Notes: a model not told the origin generated them from the letters alone. Numbered from the stretch's first letter, positions 17,740 to 26,462 are shown. The stretch is 64,000 nucleotides of DNA from Novosphingobium fuchskuhlense (GCF_001519075.1 NZ_KQ954244.1:1009934-1073933); one strand, 5' to 3'. Numbers and translations are program-made.

Positions 17740-18084
17740 TTACGGGCTGTCGGCACCGTCGGCAGGCGCATCGTCGGTGTCGTCCGCCGCAAAGGGGGCA
17801 GGTCGGCGCGAAGGGTCTACCAGGTCCTCGCGTCCCGGCGTGCCGTCGCGCACGCGGTCCGGGCTGGAAGGATCGTAGCCCTGATCGTCGATGCTGCGGC
17901 GGCGGTCGTCTTCCGCCCATTTGCGGAATTGGCCTTCGCGCGCTTCGCGGCTGGTCTGGCTTTCGCTCTGCGTGCTGGTCAGCCATGCACCGGCGCCGGT
18001 GGTGGTGAACATGATGGCGCTCGCCGCCATGAACAGGGCCCAGATCAGGGCGTACCAGCGGCTGCGGAAGAGCAGTTCGTACAC
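17740..18084 (-). CDS. Hypothetical single-span membrane protein with acidic tail
   Basis: Protein of about 114 aa that I do not recognise. It has one clear membrane helix near the N-terminus (WYALIWALFMAASAIMF), followed by a polar, Arg/Asp/Pro-rich tail of about 80 residues ending DDAPADGADSP, probably disordered. The start is uncertain: GTG 18084 (VYELLFRSRW) places the helix right after a short N-terminus and is chosen here, while a TTG at 18147 would add 21 residues. It is convergent with the dehydrogenase gene and divergent from the nuclease gene. Confidence 0.6.
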   Translation of the reverse strand: MYELLFRSRWYALIWALFMAASAIMFTTTGAGAWLTSTQSESQTSREAREGQFRKWAEDDRRRSIDDQGYDPSSPDRVRDGTPGREDLVDPSRRPAPFAADDTDDAPADGADSP

Positions 18085-18178
18085 GGTTCGAAGATCCGTC
18101 CAGTTGCGCCCGCGTGGTGTACCGACCGCGTGGTTAAGGAAGATCAAAGCGGTCCGAAACGGATGTAAATACCCTATG

Positions 18179-18226
18179 ATATCTCACTAAGATATTGTTC
18201 TGTAGGTAATTTTCGGAATAGAACAA
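18179..18226. promoter_or_regulatory. AT-rich promoter region with two dyads upstream of the nuclease gene
   Basis: Two inverted repeats, ATATC-N7-GATAT (18179-18195) and TTGTTCT-N18-AGAACAA (18195-18226), share a base at 18195 in an AT-rich patch between the divergent membrane-protein and nuclease genes. No textbook -35/-10 pair is clear. Confidence 0.35.
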
Positions 18227-18253
18227 AGCGGGAAAATAGACCACTCCCGGGGC

Positions 18254-18715
18254 ATGACGCACAAGCCTCACGCCCTCCCGCTGGCCGTACTGGCCGCCTT
18301 GGTCCCCGGCAGTCTCGCGCTGCCCGCATGGGGCGCCGCCTCGCCTGCACCGTCTGACCGCGAGGCCGCGATCTTCTCCCGCTGCGAGGGGCCGGCGCGG
18401 GTCACCTGCGTCGTCGATGGTGACACGTTCTGGTACCGCGGCCTCAAGATCCGCATTGCCGATATAAACGCGCCCGAACTGGGGCATCCCTCCTGCGCGA
18501 GCGAAGCGCGGCTGGCGGAAGCGGCGACGCGGCGGCTGACCGACCTCCTCAATGCCGGGCCCTTCACTCTTGCGATCGATGGGCGCGAGACGGATCGCTA
18601 TGGCCGCGCGCTGCGCGTGGTGCGGCGCGGCGGACGCAGTCTCGGCGAGGTTCTGGAACGCGAAGGCCTCGCCGAACACTGGCACGGCCGCCGCGGGGAC
18701 TGGTGCGCGGTCTGA
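18254..18715 (+). CDS. Secreted thermonuclease family (SNase-like) protein
   Basis: Protein of 153 aa with an N-terminal signal peptide (hydrophobic LPLAVLAALVPGSLALPA, probable cleavage after AWGA) and a staphylococcal-nuclease-like domain: VVDGDTFWYRGLKIRIADINAPELG, then GRETDRYGRALRVV and a short C-terminus EHWHGRRGDWCAV. The DGDT loop and the arginine of RIADINAPE match the calcium- and phosphate-binding core. The predicted role is a periplasmic or extracellular nuclease. CRT/CVV cysteines may form a disulfide. It stands alone, divergent from the hypothetical membrane protein. Confidence 0.85.
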   Translation: MTHKPHALPLAVLAALVPGSLALPAWGAASPAPSDREAAIFSRCEGPARVTCVVDGDTFWYRGLKIRIADINAPELGHPSCASEARLAEAATRRLTDLLNAGPFTLAIDGRETDRYGRALRVVRRGGRSLGEVLEREGLAEHWHGRRGDWCAV

Positions 18716-18789
18716 TCCGGAAGGGTCGCTTCGGTTACAGCACCGGCCCGGTTTCGCCTCACAGCGCGCGGGGGCCCTGGCGCTGCAAG

Positions 18790-19425
18790 CTAGGCTGCGC
18801 GCAGTCCGCTGACCCCCATTGCACCGCGATCCTGCGCCGAAAGCCCGTCGAATGCGGCATCGATGATCCGCGCCAGTTTCTCCTCGGTCAGGCGATCCAT
18901 CAGGATGCCCATGACGCCGATATTGCAATAGGGTGCGACCATCTGGTTGATCAGGCTGAGCGCCATGTCGATCTCCAGCCCGGCAAAGAAGCCTTCGCCC
19001 ATCGCCTCGGCAATGATCATGCTGAGGTAGTGATCGGCAAGGTCGACATAGCTGCGTACCTGCTCGAAATATTCGTTGCCCAGCTCGACGTACATTCCGT
19101 GCGCCACCGGGTCGGCCCGATAGGCATCGCGCATCATCACGAAGCGGCGTGCGAAGAATTCGTACATCTTGCGGCGGGGCGGGAGATCGCAGGCGACCAC
19201 GTCCTCCATGATCGCAACCTTGGGCCGGAACCAGTATTCCGCCACGGCCTCCAGCAGCGCCTCGCGGCTTTCGAAATAGCGTTGCACTTGCGCGGGTGAC
19301 ATCCCCGCCCGCAGCGCGACTTCCTGCATCGTCAGCGCCTGCCCGCCGCGCTCTTCGATCAGTGCGCAGGTCATCTCGACCAGGCGGGCCCGTGCGGCTT
19401 CGATATCGGACTGCGCGGGGGGCAT
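18790..19425 (-). CDS. TetR/AcrR-family transcriptional regulator
   Basis: Protein of 211 aa. The N-terminal helix-turn-helix reads ALIEERGGQALTMQEVALRAGMSPAQVQRYFESREALLEA (recognition part AGMSPAQVQRYF), followed by an alpha-helical ligand domain. The start is ATG 19425 (MPPAQSD); an in-frame ATG at 19459 would lie inside the putative operator at 19449-19468, which favours the shorter form. It faces the 5'-nucleotidase lipoprotein gene across 126 bases, so it may regulate itself and that gene. The ligand is unknown. Confidence 0.85.
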   Translation of the reverse strand: MPPAQSDIEAARARLVEMTCALIEERGGQALTMQEVALRAGMSPAQVQRYFESREALLEAVAEYWFRPKVAIMEDVVACDLPPRRKMYEFFARRFVMMRDAYRADPVAHGMYVELGNEYFEQVRSYVDLADHYLSMIIAEAMGEGFFAGLEIDMALSLINQMVAPYCNIGVMGILMDRLTEEKLARIIDAAFDGLSAQDRGAMGVSGLRAA

Positions 19426-19448
19426 GTTATGATCCTGTCGCCGGGAAG

Positions 19449-19468
19449 GCCTAAAGGTCATACTAGGC
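19449..19468. promoter_or_regulatory. 20-bp dyad GCCTA-N10-TAGGC, possible TetR operator
   Basis: Perfect 5-bp arms in the divergent gap between the TetR gene and the metallophosphatase gene, 24 bases upstream of the TetR start. Position and symmetry suit a TetR-family operator; not tested. Confidence 0.4.
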
Positions 19469-19551
19469 ATTGCCCCGGCCGGTTTCAATTCCGCGGCGGG
19501 CAATTGATCGAGTCCGGATCGGCGCTGGTCGGGGCGGAAGGAGAACGAACA

Positions 19552-21351
19552 ATGGCACTGCCGGGCAACCTCCAACCCTTGCGCGTGCTGGCCGCCTCGC
19601 TGGCGCTCTCCATGCTGCTGTCCGCCTGCGCCGCGCAGCGTGGGGGCGCGGGCGTGGCTTTCGCTCCGGCACCGGGTCCGGGGCCGGCCGCGCCGGTCGA
19701 AGTGGCCGTGCTCGCCTTCAACGACTTCCACGGCAATCTCGAACCGCCGCGCCAGAGCGTCGGCATGCCCGACGGGCAGGGCGGCACGGCGCAAGTCCCT
19801 GCCGGCGGTGCGGCCTGGCTCGCCACTGCGCTGGATGCCCTGCGCGCCCGGCACCCCCTCTCGCTCACCGTGGCGGCGGGCGATCTCATCAGCGCCTCGC
19901 CGCTCGCCTCCTCGCTGTTCCTCGACGAGCCGTCGATCGAAGTGCTGAGCCGGCTCGGCCTCGATTATGCAGCCGTCGGCAATCACGAGTTCGATCGCGG
20001 CACGCGCGAGCTGCAGCGCATGCAGGCGGGCGGCTGCGAGAAGCTCACCGCGCGCGAGCCGTGCCAGCTCGAACGCTTCGCGGGCGCGCGCTTCCGCTAT
20101 CTCGCTGCCAGCACTTTGACCGCCAGCGGCACCCCGCTCTTTCCCGCCAGTGCGATCCGCACGTTCGGAAGCGGTGCGGCACAAGTGAAGATCGGCGTGA
20201 TCGGTCTGACGCTGCGGGGCACGCCGATGCTCGTCAATCCGGCGGGAATCGCCGAGGTGACCTTCGCCGACGAGGCGGACACCATAAACGCCGAAGTGCC
20301 GAAATTGAAAGCGCAGGGTGCCGATGCCATCGTCGTCTTGATCCACCAAGGCGGCAAGCAGACGGGCGCACCTGATCCCAATGGCTGCACCGGGTTGGCC
20401 GGAGAGATCGAGCCGATCCTCGCCCGCCTTGCGGCCGGGGTCGATCTGGTCGTCTCCGGACACACGCATGCCGACTATATCTGCGAAATGCCGACCGCAG
20501 ATCCGGCGCGTCCCGTCCTCCTCACCAGCGCGGGGCTCTATGGCAAGGAACTGACCGAGATCACGCTCAGCATCGATCCAGCCGCCCACCGCGTGATCAC
20601 GCGCCATGCGCGCAACCTGATCGTCCAATCGCAGGCCTTCACCTCGGCGAGGGGGCCAGTGGCGCTCTCGCCGCTCGTTCCCGGCTATGCGCCGCGCGCG
20701 GATATCGCGGCCTATGTCCAGCGCTATGTCGATGCCTCGAAGGCCTACGCGACGCGTCCGGTGGGCAAACTTTCTGGTCCGGCTGACCGCGGCGAAGCGC
20801 CGGCCGGCAGCACCGGCGGGCCGCTTGCCCATCTCATCGCCGACGCGCAATTGGCTGCAACCAGGAGTGCGGGAGCGCAGATCGCGTTCATGAACCCCTA
20901 CGGCGTGCGCGCCGCGCTGGTCCCGGCGGCAGACGGTACGATCACCTTCGGCGACCTCTATCTCGTCCAGCCCTTCGGCAATGCGCTTGTCACCGAAACG
21001 CTGAGCGGGGCCGAAATCAAGGCCGCGCTTGAGCAGGGCTTCGATGCAGTGGGTCCGGAGCAGGTTCTCGCGCCCTCTGCGGGGCTCGTCTATCGGTATG
21101 ATCGCCGCCAACCGGTGGGCAGCCGCATCGTGGCGATCACGCTAAACGGCAAGCCGCTTGATTCCACCGCCAGCTACCGGGTGACAACGAACGGCTTCCT
21201 CGCGCTCGGTGGCGACGGTTTCACGGTGTTCAAGGCGGGCCGCGGTCAGGTCACCGGGCCAAGCGATATCGAGGCGTTCGAAGCTCTGTTCCGCAGCAAG
21301 ACGATGATCGATGTGCCAGGTGATGCGCGGACCATCGACGCGGGCGGTTGA
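19552..21351 (+). CDS. 5'-nucleotidase / metallophosphoesterase lipoprotein
   Basis: Exported lipoprotein of 599 aa with lipobox LLSAC (Cys26). The calcineurin-like metallophosphoesterase domain is intact: FNDFHGNLE (metal ligands D, H), AGDLISAS, GNHEFDRG and SGHTHADY. The C-terminal 5'-nucleotidase domain follows, with APAGSTGGPLAHLIADA, FMNPYGVRA and TNGFLALGGDGFTVFKAG. It probably hydrolyses extracellular or periplasmic nucleotides for phosphate and nucleoside recovery. ATG 19552 has GGAG about 10 bases upstream and gives a proper signal peptide; the 41 extra codons open upstream have no start support. Confidence 0.92.
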   Translation: MALPGNLQPLRVLAASLALSMLLSACAAQRGGAGVAFAPAPGPGPAAPVEVAVLAFNDFHGNLEPPRQSVGMPDGQGGTAQVPAGGAAWLATALDALRARHPLSLTVAAGDLISASPLASSLFLDEPSIEVLSRLGLDYAAVGNHEFDRGTRELQRMQAGGCEKLTAREPCQLERFAGARFRYLAASTLTASGTPLFPASAIRTFGSGAAQVKIGVIGLTLRGTPMLVNPAGIAEVTFADEADTINAEVPKLKAQGADAIVVLIHQGGKQTGAPDPNGCTGLAGEIEPILARLAAGVDLVVSGHTHADYICEMPTADPARPVLLTSAGLYGKELTEITLSIDPAAHRVITRHARNLIVQSQAFTSARGPVALSPLVPGYAPRADIAAYVQRYVDASKAYATRPVGKLSGPADRGEAPAGSTGGPLAHLIADAQLAATRSAGAQIAFMNPYGVRAALVPAADGTITFGDLYLVQPFGNALVTETLSGAEIKAALEQGFDAVGPEQVLAPSAGLVYRYDRRQPVGSRIVAITLNGKPLDSTASYRVTTNGFLALGGDGFTVFKAGRGQVTGPSDIEAFEALFRSKTMIDVPGDARTIDAGG

Positions 21352-21354
21352 GGC

Positions 21355-21858
21355 CTAGCCGAACAGCCAGCGCCCGAGCAGGCGATGGAAGGGAAAGGTC
21401 AGCGCGCCTGCGGTCAGCAGGCCGCCGATCACCAGCCCGCGCACGGTCCTGCGATGTGCGGCATGGTTGTGCGCGCGCGCGGTGATAACGAGGCGCGGGG
21501 TCTGTACCGCCACGAAGGCGGAAAGCAGATGGATCACGCTGAAATGGCCGTGGTTGGTTTCGAGGATCCAGAAGCTGTCCACCGCCGAAATGAACATCGC
21601 TCCCGCCCAGATATATCCCAGCCGTCGATGCAGCCGCGTTCCCCGCCTCTGCCACAGGATCACCGGGGTCAAGGTGAGGGCGATGATCACGGTCAGCAGA
21701 TGGAGCCAGACCGCCGGCGGCACCATGCCCCAGCCGGCATGGCCGCGCGCGATGGCGGCCAGTGCGGCGGCGAGCAGGGCGAGCGCGGCCCAGCCGAGGG
21801 CGCGCTCCAGCCGGTCCGGGGAAAGCGGCTTGGACGGTTTCAGCGTTTGGGAGGCCAT
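21355..21858 (-). CDS. DUF2306 membrane protein
   Basis: Protein of 167 aa with four hydrophobic segments and the DUF2306 pattern RGTRLHRRLGYIWAGAM, SFWIL, FSVIHLLSAFVAV and NHAAHRRTVRGL. Function is not established. The start is ATG 21858, which overlaps the end of the upstream DUF1295 gene by 19 bases, so it is the last gene of a three-gene overlapping unit. It is convergent with the nucleotidase gene (3-base gap). Confidence 0.75.
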   Translation of the reverse strand: MASQTLKPSKPLSPDRLERALGWAALALLAAALAAIARGHAGWGMVPPAVWLHLLTVIIALTLTPVILWQRRGTRLHRRLGYIWAGAMFISAVDSFWILETNHGHFSVIHLLSAFVAVQTPRLVITARAHNHAAHRRTVRGLVIGGLLTAGALTFPFHRLLGRWLFG

Positions 21859-22625
21859 GGAATGAACCCTGATGTGCGGCGGACATATTCGGCATAGTCG
21901 GGTCGGCGCTGGACGAGGCCCTTTTCGAGCAGCGGCTTGCCCGACCAGCGGGTGAGGGTGAACGTCAGGAAAACCGGCCCCGCCACCGAGGCCAGCGCCA
22001 CCGGCAGGCCTGCGTCGCTCGCTGCCAGCCAGATTCCCCACCACACGCAAGTGTCGCCGAAGTAGTTGGGATGGCGGGTGTAGCGCCACAATCCGGTATC
22101 AAGCACTTTGCCCTTGCTGGCAGGATCGGCGCGGAAACGGGTGAGTTGGGCATCGCCGATGGTTTCGAACGCGAAACCGATCAGCCACAGCGCGCCGCCG
22201 GCGAGGGCCAGCGGGCCGATCCCGGCATTGCCGGAGGCCAGCACACCGAGCTGCGCGGGCAGGCAGGTTACATAGAGCAGCACAGCCTGGATCGCGAAGA
22301 CCTGCGCTGCAGCCCGACCATATTTGCCGGCCTTGCGCGCCTTGCCGAGCATCCGGGCATAGCGCACGTCCTCGCCATGCGCGCGCCAGCGGGTATAAAG
22401 ATGCCAGCCCAGCCGCGCCCCCCAGATCACCGCCATCGCCGCGATCAGGCTGGCGCGCGGGCCCTTTTCCGCCGCCTGTGCCCAGGCCGAAGCCGCAAGC
22501 ACGGCCATCGCCGCGCCCCACACCGCGTCGATGAAGCTCACGTCGCCAATCTTGGCGGCCGTGCGCGCCAGCAGCGCCATCATGACCGCCAGCGCGATCG
22601 CGTTGATCAGCAATCCCTCAAGCAT
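21840..22625 (-). CDS. DUF1295 / steroid 5-alpha-reductase-like membrane protein
   Basis: Integral membrane protein of 261 aa with about six helices, matching DUF1295. The C-terminal signature is GLWRYTRHPNYFGDTCVWWGIWL, shared with isoprenylcysteine methyltransferases and 5-alpha reductases, which bind NADPH or SAM there. The substrate is probably lipid-like. ATG 22625 overlaps the end of the upstream acyltransferase gene by 8 bases; a TTG at 22640 is an alternative. Confidence 0.85.
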   Translation of the reverse strand: MLEGLLINAIALAVMMALLARTAAKIGDVSFIDAVWGAAMAVLAASAWAQAAEKGPRASLIAAMAVIWGARLGWHLYTRWRAHGEDVRYARMLGKARKAGKYGRAAAQVFAIQAVLLYVTCLPAQLGVLASGNAGIGPLALAGGALWLIGFAFETIGDAQLTRFRADPASKGKVLDTGLWRYTRHPNYFGDTCVWWGIWLAASDAGLPVALASVAGPVFLTFTLTRWSGKPLLEKGLVQRRPDYAEYVRRTSGFIPWPPKR

Positions 22626-23244
22626 CGAACATCCCTGCAAAGTCCTTGATTCCGCGCTCCGGATGCTTCGGCGTCACGCTCTGGTAGATCTCGGCCACTT
22701 GCTGCATATCTGCCTTGTAATCCCCCGTTGGCATGATTGCCGGGCCCAGCCCGCCAACCTTGCGGCCATAATCCATCAGCCCCACCACCATGGGAACCCC
22801 GGCGCCGAGGGCAATGTGATAGAATCCCGTGCGCCACTGGTTGACCGCGCTGCGCGTCCCTTCGGGCGCGATGGTGAGGGCAAAGTGCTCGCGCCGCGCG
22901 AACTCGGCGATCATCGCATCGACCACATTGTGCCGTGCCGACCGGTCGATCGAAATGCCGCCCATGTCGTGCATGAAGCCGCCCATCGGCCAGCGGAACA
23001 GGCTGTCCTTGGCCATGAAATGCGCGTCGATCCCCAGTTCGTTGACGAGGCCGAGGAAGTAGACGAAATCCCAGTTCGAGGTGTGCGGCGCGGCGATGAT
23101 CACATAGCGACCGCCTGCCGGAGGCGCGCCAATCGCTCTCCAGCCCTGCATCCGGTAAAACCCGAGGAGCGCGCGCTTCACCACGCGCGAGGGCAGGCTC
23201 GCCTGCCCGCTCTCCCTGTCCCGCGCAACCGTTCCTGCGTACAT
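22618..23244 (-). CDS. PlsC-like lysophospholipid acyltransferase
   Basis: Protein of 208 aa with acyltransferase motif I HTSNWD (HX4D, residues 54-59) and motif III EGTR (128-131). It has no long hydrophobic helix, so it probably associates with the inner membrane. It presumably transfers an acyl chain to a lysophospholipid or similar lipid. First gene of the overlapping acyltransferase-DUF1295-DUF2306 unit; ATG 23244. It is divergent from the MarR-efflux operon. Confidence 0.85.
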   Translation of the reverse strand: MYAGTVARDRESGQASLPSRVVKRALLGFYRMQGWRAIGAPPAGGRYVIIAAPHTSNWDFVYFLGLVNELGIDAHFMAKDSLFRWPMGGFMHDMGGISIDRSARHNVVDAMIAEFARREHFALTIAPEGTRSAVNQWRTGFYHIALGAGVPMVVGLMDYGRKVGGLGPAIMPTGDYKADMQQVAEIYQSVTPKHPERGIKDFAGMFDA

Positions 23245-23355
23245 CCGCCGCTCTCCCCCAAGGCTTTGTCTAGCGAGGCGGAGAGAGCTTGTCGAAGGGG
23301 AACCAGCCCGGAGCGGACTTGCCCTTTTGGCCTGCCCTTATAGGCTGCATTGACT

Positions 23356-23375
23356 ATAATAAGCACAGTTATTAT
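23356..23375. promoter_or_regulatory. MarR operator candidate ATAATAA-N6-TTATTAT
   Basis: Perfect 7-bp inverted repeat, 11-30 bases before the MarR start and overlapping a TTGACT/TATAAT-like promoter. Size and position match MarR-family autoregulatory sites. Confidence 0.6.
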
Positions 23376-23385
23376 GTGCGTGCCT

Positions 23386-23862
23386 ATGCAGAACAACATC
23401 GCTTTCCTGACCTCCGATGTCAGCCGCCTGCTGCGCAAGCGCTTCGACGTGGTCAGCCGCCGCTTCGGTGTCACCGGCCCGCAGTGGCGCATGCTTGCCG
23501 CGCTGCGCCGCACTCCCGGAATCAACCAGGGCGCACTCGCGCAGTGGCTGGAGGTGGAAGCGATCACCGCCGGTCGCATGATCGACCGGCTGGAAAAGTC
23601 CGGCATGGTCGAGCGCCGCGCCGATCCCAATGATCGCCGCGCCTGGCGCCTGTTCCTCACCGATGCCGCCACGCCCCTGCTCGACGAGCTGTTCATCTGC
23701 GCTACCGATGTCTTCGAGGAAGCACAGCAGGGCTTTACGCCTGCCGAGCGCGACCTGCTGCTGGCGCTGCTGGAGCGTGTACGCGCCAACCTGCTCGAGG
23801 AAACCCCGCTCGAAAAGGTCCCCGAAACACCACTGGCGGAAGGAGCGCTTGCCCATGGCTGA
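23386..23862 (+). CDS. MarR-family transcriptional regulator of an efflux operon
   Basis: Protein of 158 aa with the winged helix: GVTGPQWRMLAAL, QGALAQWLEVEAITAGRMIDRLEKSGMVERRADPNDRRAWRLFLT (wing DPNDRR). It probably represses the emrAB-like genes that follow and itself through the dyad at 23356, releasing in response to a toxic small molecule. The start could be ATG 23386 (MQNNIAF) or ATG 23374, which adds MCVP; neither has a clear Shine-Dalgarno. Its stop overlaps the next gene by 8 bases. Confidence 0.88.
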   Translation: MQNNIAFLTSDVSRLLRKRFDVVSRRFGVTGPQWRMLAALRRTPGINQGALAQWLEVEAITAGRMIDRLEKSGMVERRADPNDRRAWRLFLTDAATPLLDELFICATDVFEEAQQGFTPAERDLLLALLERVRANLLEETPLEKVPETPLAEGALAHG

Positions 23863-24925
23863 GGCCGATCCCTTCAAGCCCGTCGAGGCGGAACGCAGCG
23901 CGAGCGAGCGCCGCCGGGCGACCCGCAACAAGCGGCTGCGCCTTGCCGCCATGCTCGTCGTGCCCGCGCTGATCGTGGGCGGTGTGCTGTTCTGGTGGTT
24001 CGGCAGCCCGGGCGAGGTCTCGACCGACAACGCCTATGTGAAGCAGGACATTGTCTCGATCGCGGGCGAGGTGAACGGCCTCGTGGTCGCCGTCAACGTG
24101 CGCGAGAACCAGCCGGTCAAGGCGGGGGACGTGCTCTTCCGCATCGATCCCGCCAGCTATGAGGTCGCCATCCGCCAGGCCGATGCGCAGATTGCCAGCG
24201 CTCAGGCGCGGGTGACGGCGCTGCAGGCCGATGTTGGCGCCAACGCCGCCGATGTTGCCGGTGCGCGCGATGATCTGGCTCTCGCCGAAGCGCAATATGC
24301 ACGGGAGAAGGCTCTGCTCGATCGGGGTTTCAACACCCGCGCGCGCATGGACGAGGCGCAGCACGCTGTTGCGGCCGCGCGCGACCGGCTCGCCTCGATC
24401 GGCGCCGAAGTCGAAAAGGCGCAGGCGCAGCTCGCCACTGGTGCGCAAGTGCCGGGGCTCAATCCGCAAGTCGCCGCCGCGCAGGCCCTGCGGGCCAAAG
24501 CATCGGTCGATCTGGCACGCACCGTGGTGCGGGCGCCGGTCTCGGGCCGTGTCACGCAAGTCTCGCGTCTGCAGATCGGGCAGATGGTGTTCACCGGCGT
24601 GCCGATGCTCTCCATCGTGCGCGAAGGCGGCGCGCGGGTGGAGGCGAACTTCAAGGAAACCGACCTTGCACGCATGCGCCCTGGCCAGCCTGCCGAAGTG
24701 AAGCTCGATGCCTATCCCGGGCTCAAGCTCAAGGGCCACGTTGACAGCATCGGTGCGGGCACCGGCTCCGAATTTTCGGTTCTCCCCGCGCAGAACGCCA
24801 CCGGTAACTGGGTCAAGGTTACCCAGCGCGTGCCGGTGCGCATCGCCATCGATTCGGCCAGCGGAGATCGTCCGCTCATCGCCGGCCTCAGCGCGAACGT
24901 GACGGTGCATGTCGGCAGCAAGTAA
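23855..24925 (+). CDS. EmrA-like HlyD-family membrane fusion protein
   Basis: Protein of 356 aa with a basic cytoplasmic N-terminus, one membrane helix (about 32-50, MLVVPALIVGGVLFWWF), and the TDNAYVKQDIVSIAGEVNG lipoyl/barrel start of EmrA proteins. A coiled-coil hairpin follows (ARVTALQADVGANAAD onward), then the second barrel half VVRAPVSGRV. It bridges the inner membrane transporter to an outer membrane channel. The start is ATG 23855 with GGAAGGAG upstream. No outer membrane TolC gene is next to it. Confidence 0.92.
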   Translation: MAEADPFKPVEAERSASERRRATRNKRLRLAAMLVVPALIVGGVLFWWFGSPGEVSTDNAYVKQDIVSIAGEVNGLVVAVNVRENQPVKAGDVLFRIDPASYEVAIRQADAQIASAQARVTALQADVGANAADVAGARDDLALAEAQYAREKALLDRGFNTRARMDEAQHAVAAARDRLASIGAEVEKAQAQLATGAQVPGLNPQVAAAQALRAKASVDLARTVVRAPVSGRVTQVSRLQIGQMVFTGVPMLSIVREGGARVEANFKETDLARMRPGQPAEVKLDAYPGLKLKGHVDSIGAGTGSEFSVLPAQNATGNWVKVTQRVPVRIAIDSASGDRPLIAGLSANVTVHVGSK

Positions 24926-26462
24926 CGCCCAGCAACCCACGATGCGGGTGAACCATCGCCCGCTGCTGTTCACCGCGGTGATGGCGGCGATGGTGATGCA
25001 GGTGCTCGATACCACCATTGCCAACGTGGCGCTGCCCCACATGGAAGCCTCGCTCTCGGCGACGCAGGAAACCATCAGCTGGGTGCTGACCAGCTATGTG
25101 CTGGCCTCCGCCGTGGCGCTGCCGCTCGGCGGCTGGCTGGTTGATCGGTTCGGCATCCGTGCGGTGTTCACGCTGTCGGTCGTGGCCTTCACGGTTGCGT
25201 CGATCCTCTGCGGCCTTGCTCAAAACCTTGGTCAGATGGTGGCGTTCCGCATCATCCAGGGGATCGGTGGCGCGTTCCTCTCGCCTTTCGCGCAGACCGT
25301 GATGCTCAATGCCAGCACCGCGCAGGAACGGCCCAAGATGATGGCGCTGTTCACGCAGGGCGTGATGCTCGGCCCCATCGCCGGGCCGCTGCTCGGCGGC
25401 TACATCACCGAAAGCTATTCGTGGCGCTGGGTGTTTTTCATCAACGTGCCCATCGGCATTGCTTCGGGCTGCGTGCTGTGGTGGCTCCTGCCGCGCCAGC
25501 CCGCCATCCGTCGCCCGATCGACATGACCGGCTGGGTGCTTGTCGCGCTTGCGCTCGCCTCGTTCCAGCTCATGCTCGATCGCGGCCCCTCGCAGGACTG
25601 GTTCGGCAGCGGCGAGGTGGTGACCTACGCCGTGGTCTGGGCCTGCACCGCGTGGATGGCCACGGTCCACCTCGTCACGGCCAAGCGCCCGCTGTTTCCG
25701 GGCCGCCTGTTCGCCGACGCCAATTTCGTTGCCAGCCTGATCTTCATGTTCCTCATCGGCTGCGTGATGATGGCGGTGCTCGCCCTGCTGCCGGGCCTGC
25801 TCCAGGGCATCTATGGCTATCCGGCGGTTGATGCCGGCTGGCTGCTCGCACCCCGCGGCCTTGGCCTTCTTGCCTCGATCACGCTGCTCGGGCGCTGGAT
25901 CACGAAGATCGACCCGCGCATCGCGCTCACCATCGGCATGGGCCTCTCGGGCTGGTCGCTCTGGCTGATGGCCGGTTGGTCGCCCGATATGCCGATGACG
26001 CCGATCTTCCTGACCGGATTGCTGCAGGGGGTGGGCATCAGCTTCACCATCATGCCGGTCAATCTCATTGCGTTTGCCACCCTGCCACCCGAACTGCGCA
26101 CCGACGCGGCGGGCCTCACCAACCTGATGCGCTCGATCGGCGCTTCGATCGGCATTGCCGTCTGCACGTTCATGCTCGCGCGGGGCGTACAGGTTAATCA
26201 CGCAGAGATGGCGGCGCGGGTCACGCGGATGAGCGTGCCCTTCGATCTCGATCGCATCACCACCTTTGGCGGCGTATCCGAGGCCGGGATGCGGGTAGTC
26301 GATGGCATGGTCAACAAGCAGGCGGCGATGATCGGCTACCTCAACGATTTCTACATGATGGCGCTGCTGTGCTGGGCTGCGATCCCCGTGCTGTTCTTCG
26401 TCAAGGCCGGCCAGCCCGCTGCGCGAGGCGCGCCGCAGATGGCGCCGGCCTCCGATCACTAA
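24909..26462 (+). CDS. EmrB-like DHA2 family drug efflux transporter (14 TM)
   Basis: Inner membrane proton/drug antiporter of 517 aa. The major facilitator pattern is clear: MQVLDTTIANVALPHM (motif D1), WVLTSYVLASAVALPLGGWLVDRFG (motif A), RIIQGIGGAF (motif B) and LGPIAGPLLGGYI (motif C), with about 14 helices. Its start overlaps the EmrA gene by 17 bases. With the adaptor it should pump hydrophobic toxic compounds from the cytoplasm. Confidence 0.93.
   Translation: MSAASNAQQPTMRVNHRPLLFTAVMAAMVMQVLDTTIANVALPHMEASLSATQETISWVLTSYVLASAVALPLGGWLVDRFGIRAVFTLSVVAFTVASILCGLAQNLGQMVAFRIIQGIGGAFLSPFAQTVMLNASTAQERPKMMALFTQGVMLGPIAGPLLGGYITESYSWRWVFFINVPIGIASGCVLWWLLPRQPAIRRPIDMTGWVLVALALASFQLMLDRGPSQDWFGSGEVVTYAVVWACTAWMATVHLVTAKRPLFPGRLFADANFVASLIFMFLIGCVMMAVLALLPGLLQGIYGYPAVDAGWLLAPRGLGLLASITLLGRWITKIDPRIALTIGMGLSGWSLWLMAGWSPDMPMTPIFLTGLLQGVGISFTIMPVNLIAFATLPPELRTDAAGLTNLMRSIGASIGIAVCTFMLARGVQVNHAEMAARVTRMSVPFDLDRITTFGGVSEAGMRVVDGMVNKQAAMIGYLNDFYMMALLCWAAIPVLFFVKAGQPAARGAPQMAPASDH

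Noticed and set aside
18790-21111. 773-codon minus-strand frame fused to the TetR gene
   Set aside because: Only the last 211 codons are a real TetR protein; the rest is antisense to the nucleotidase.
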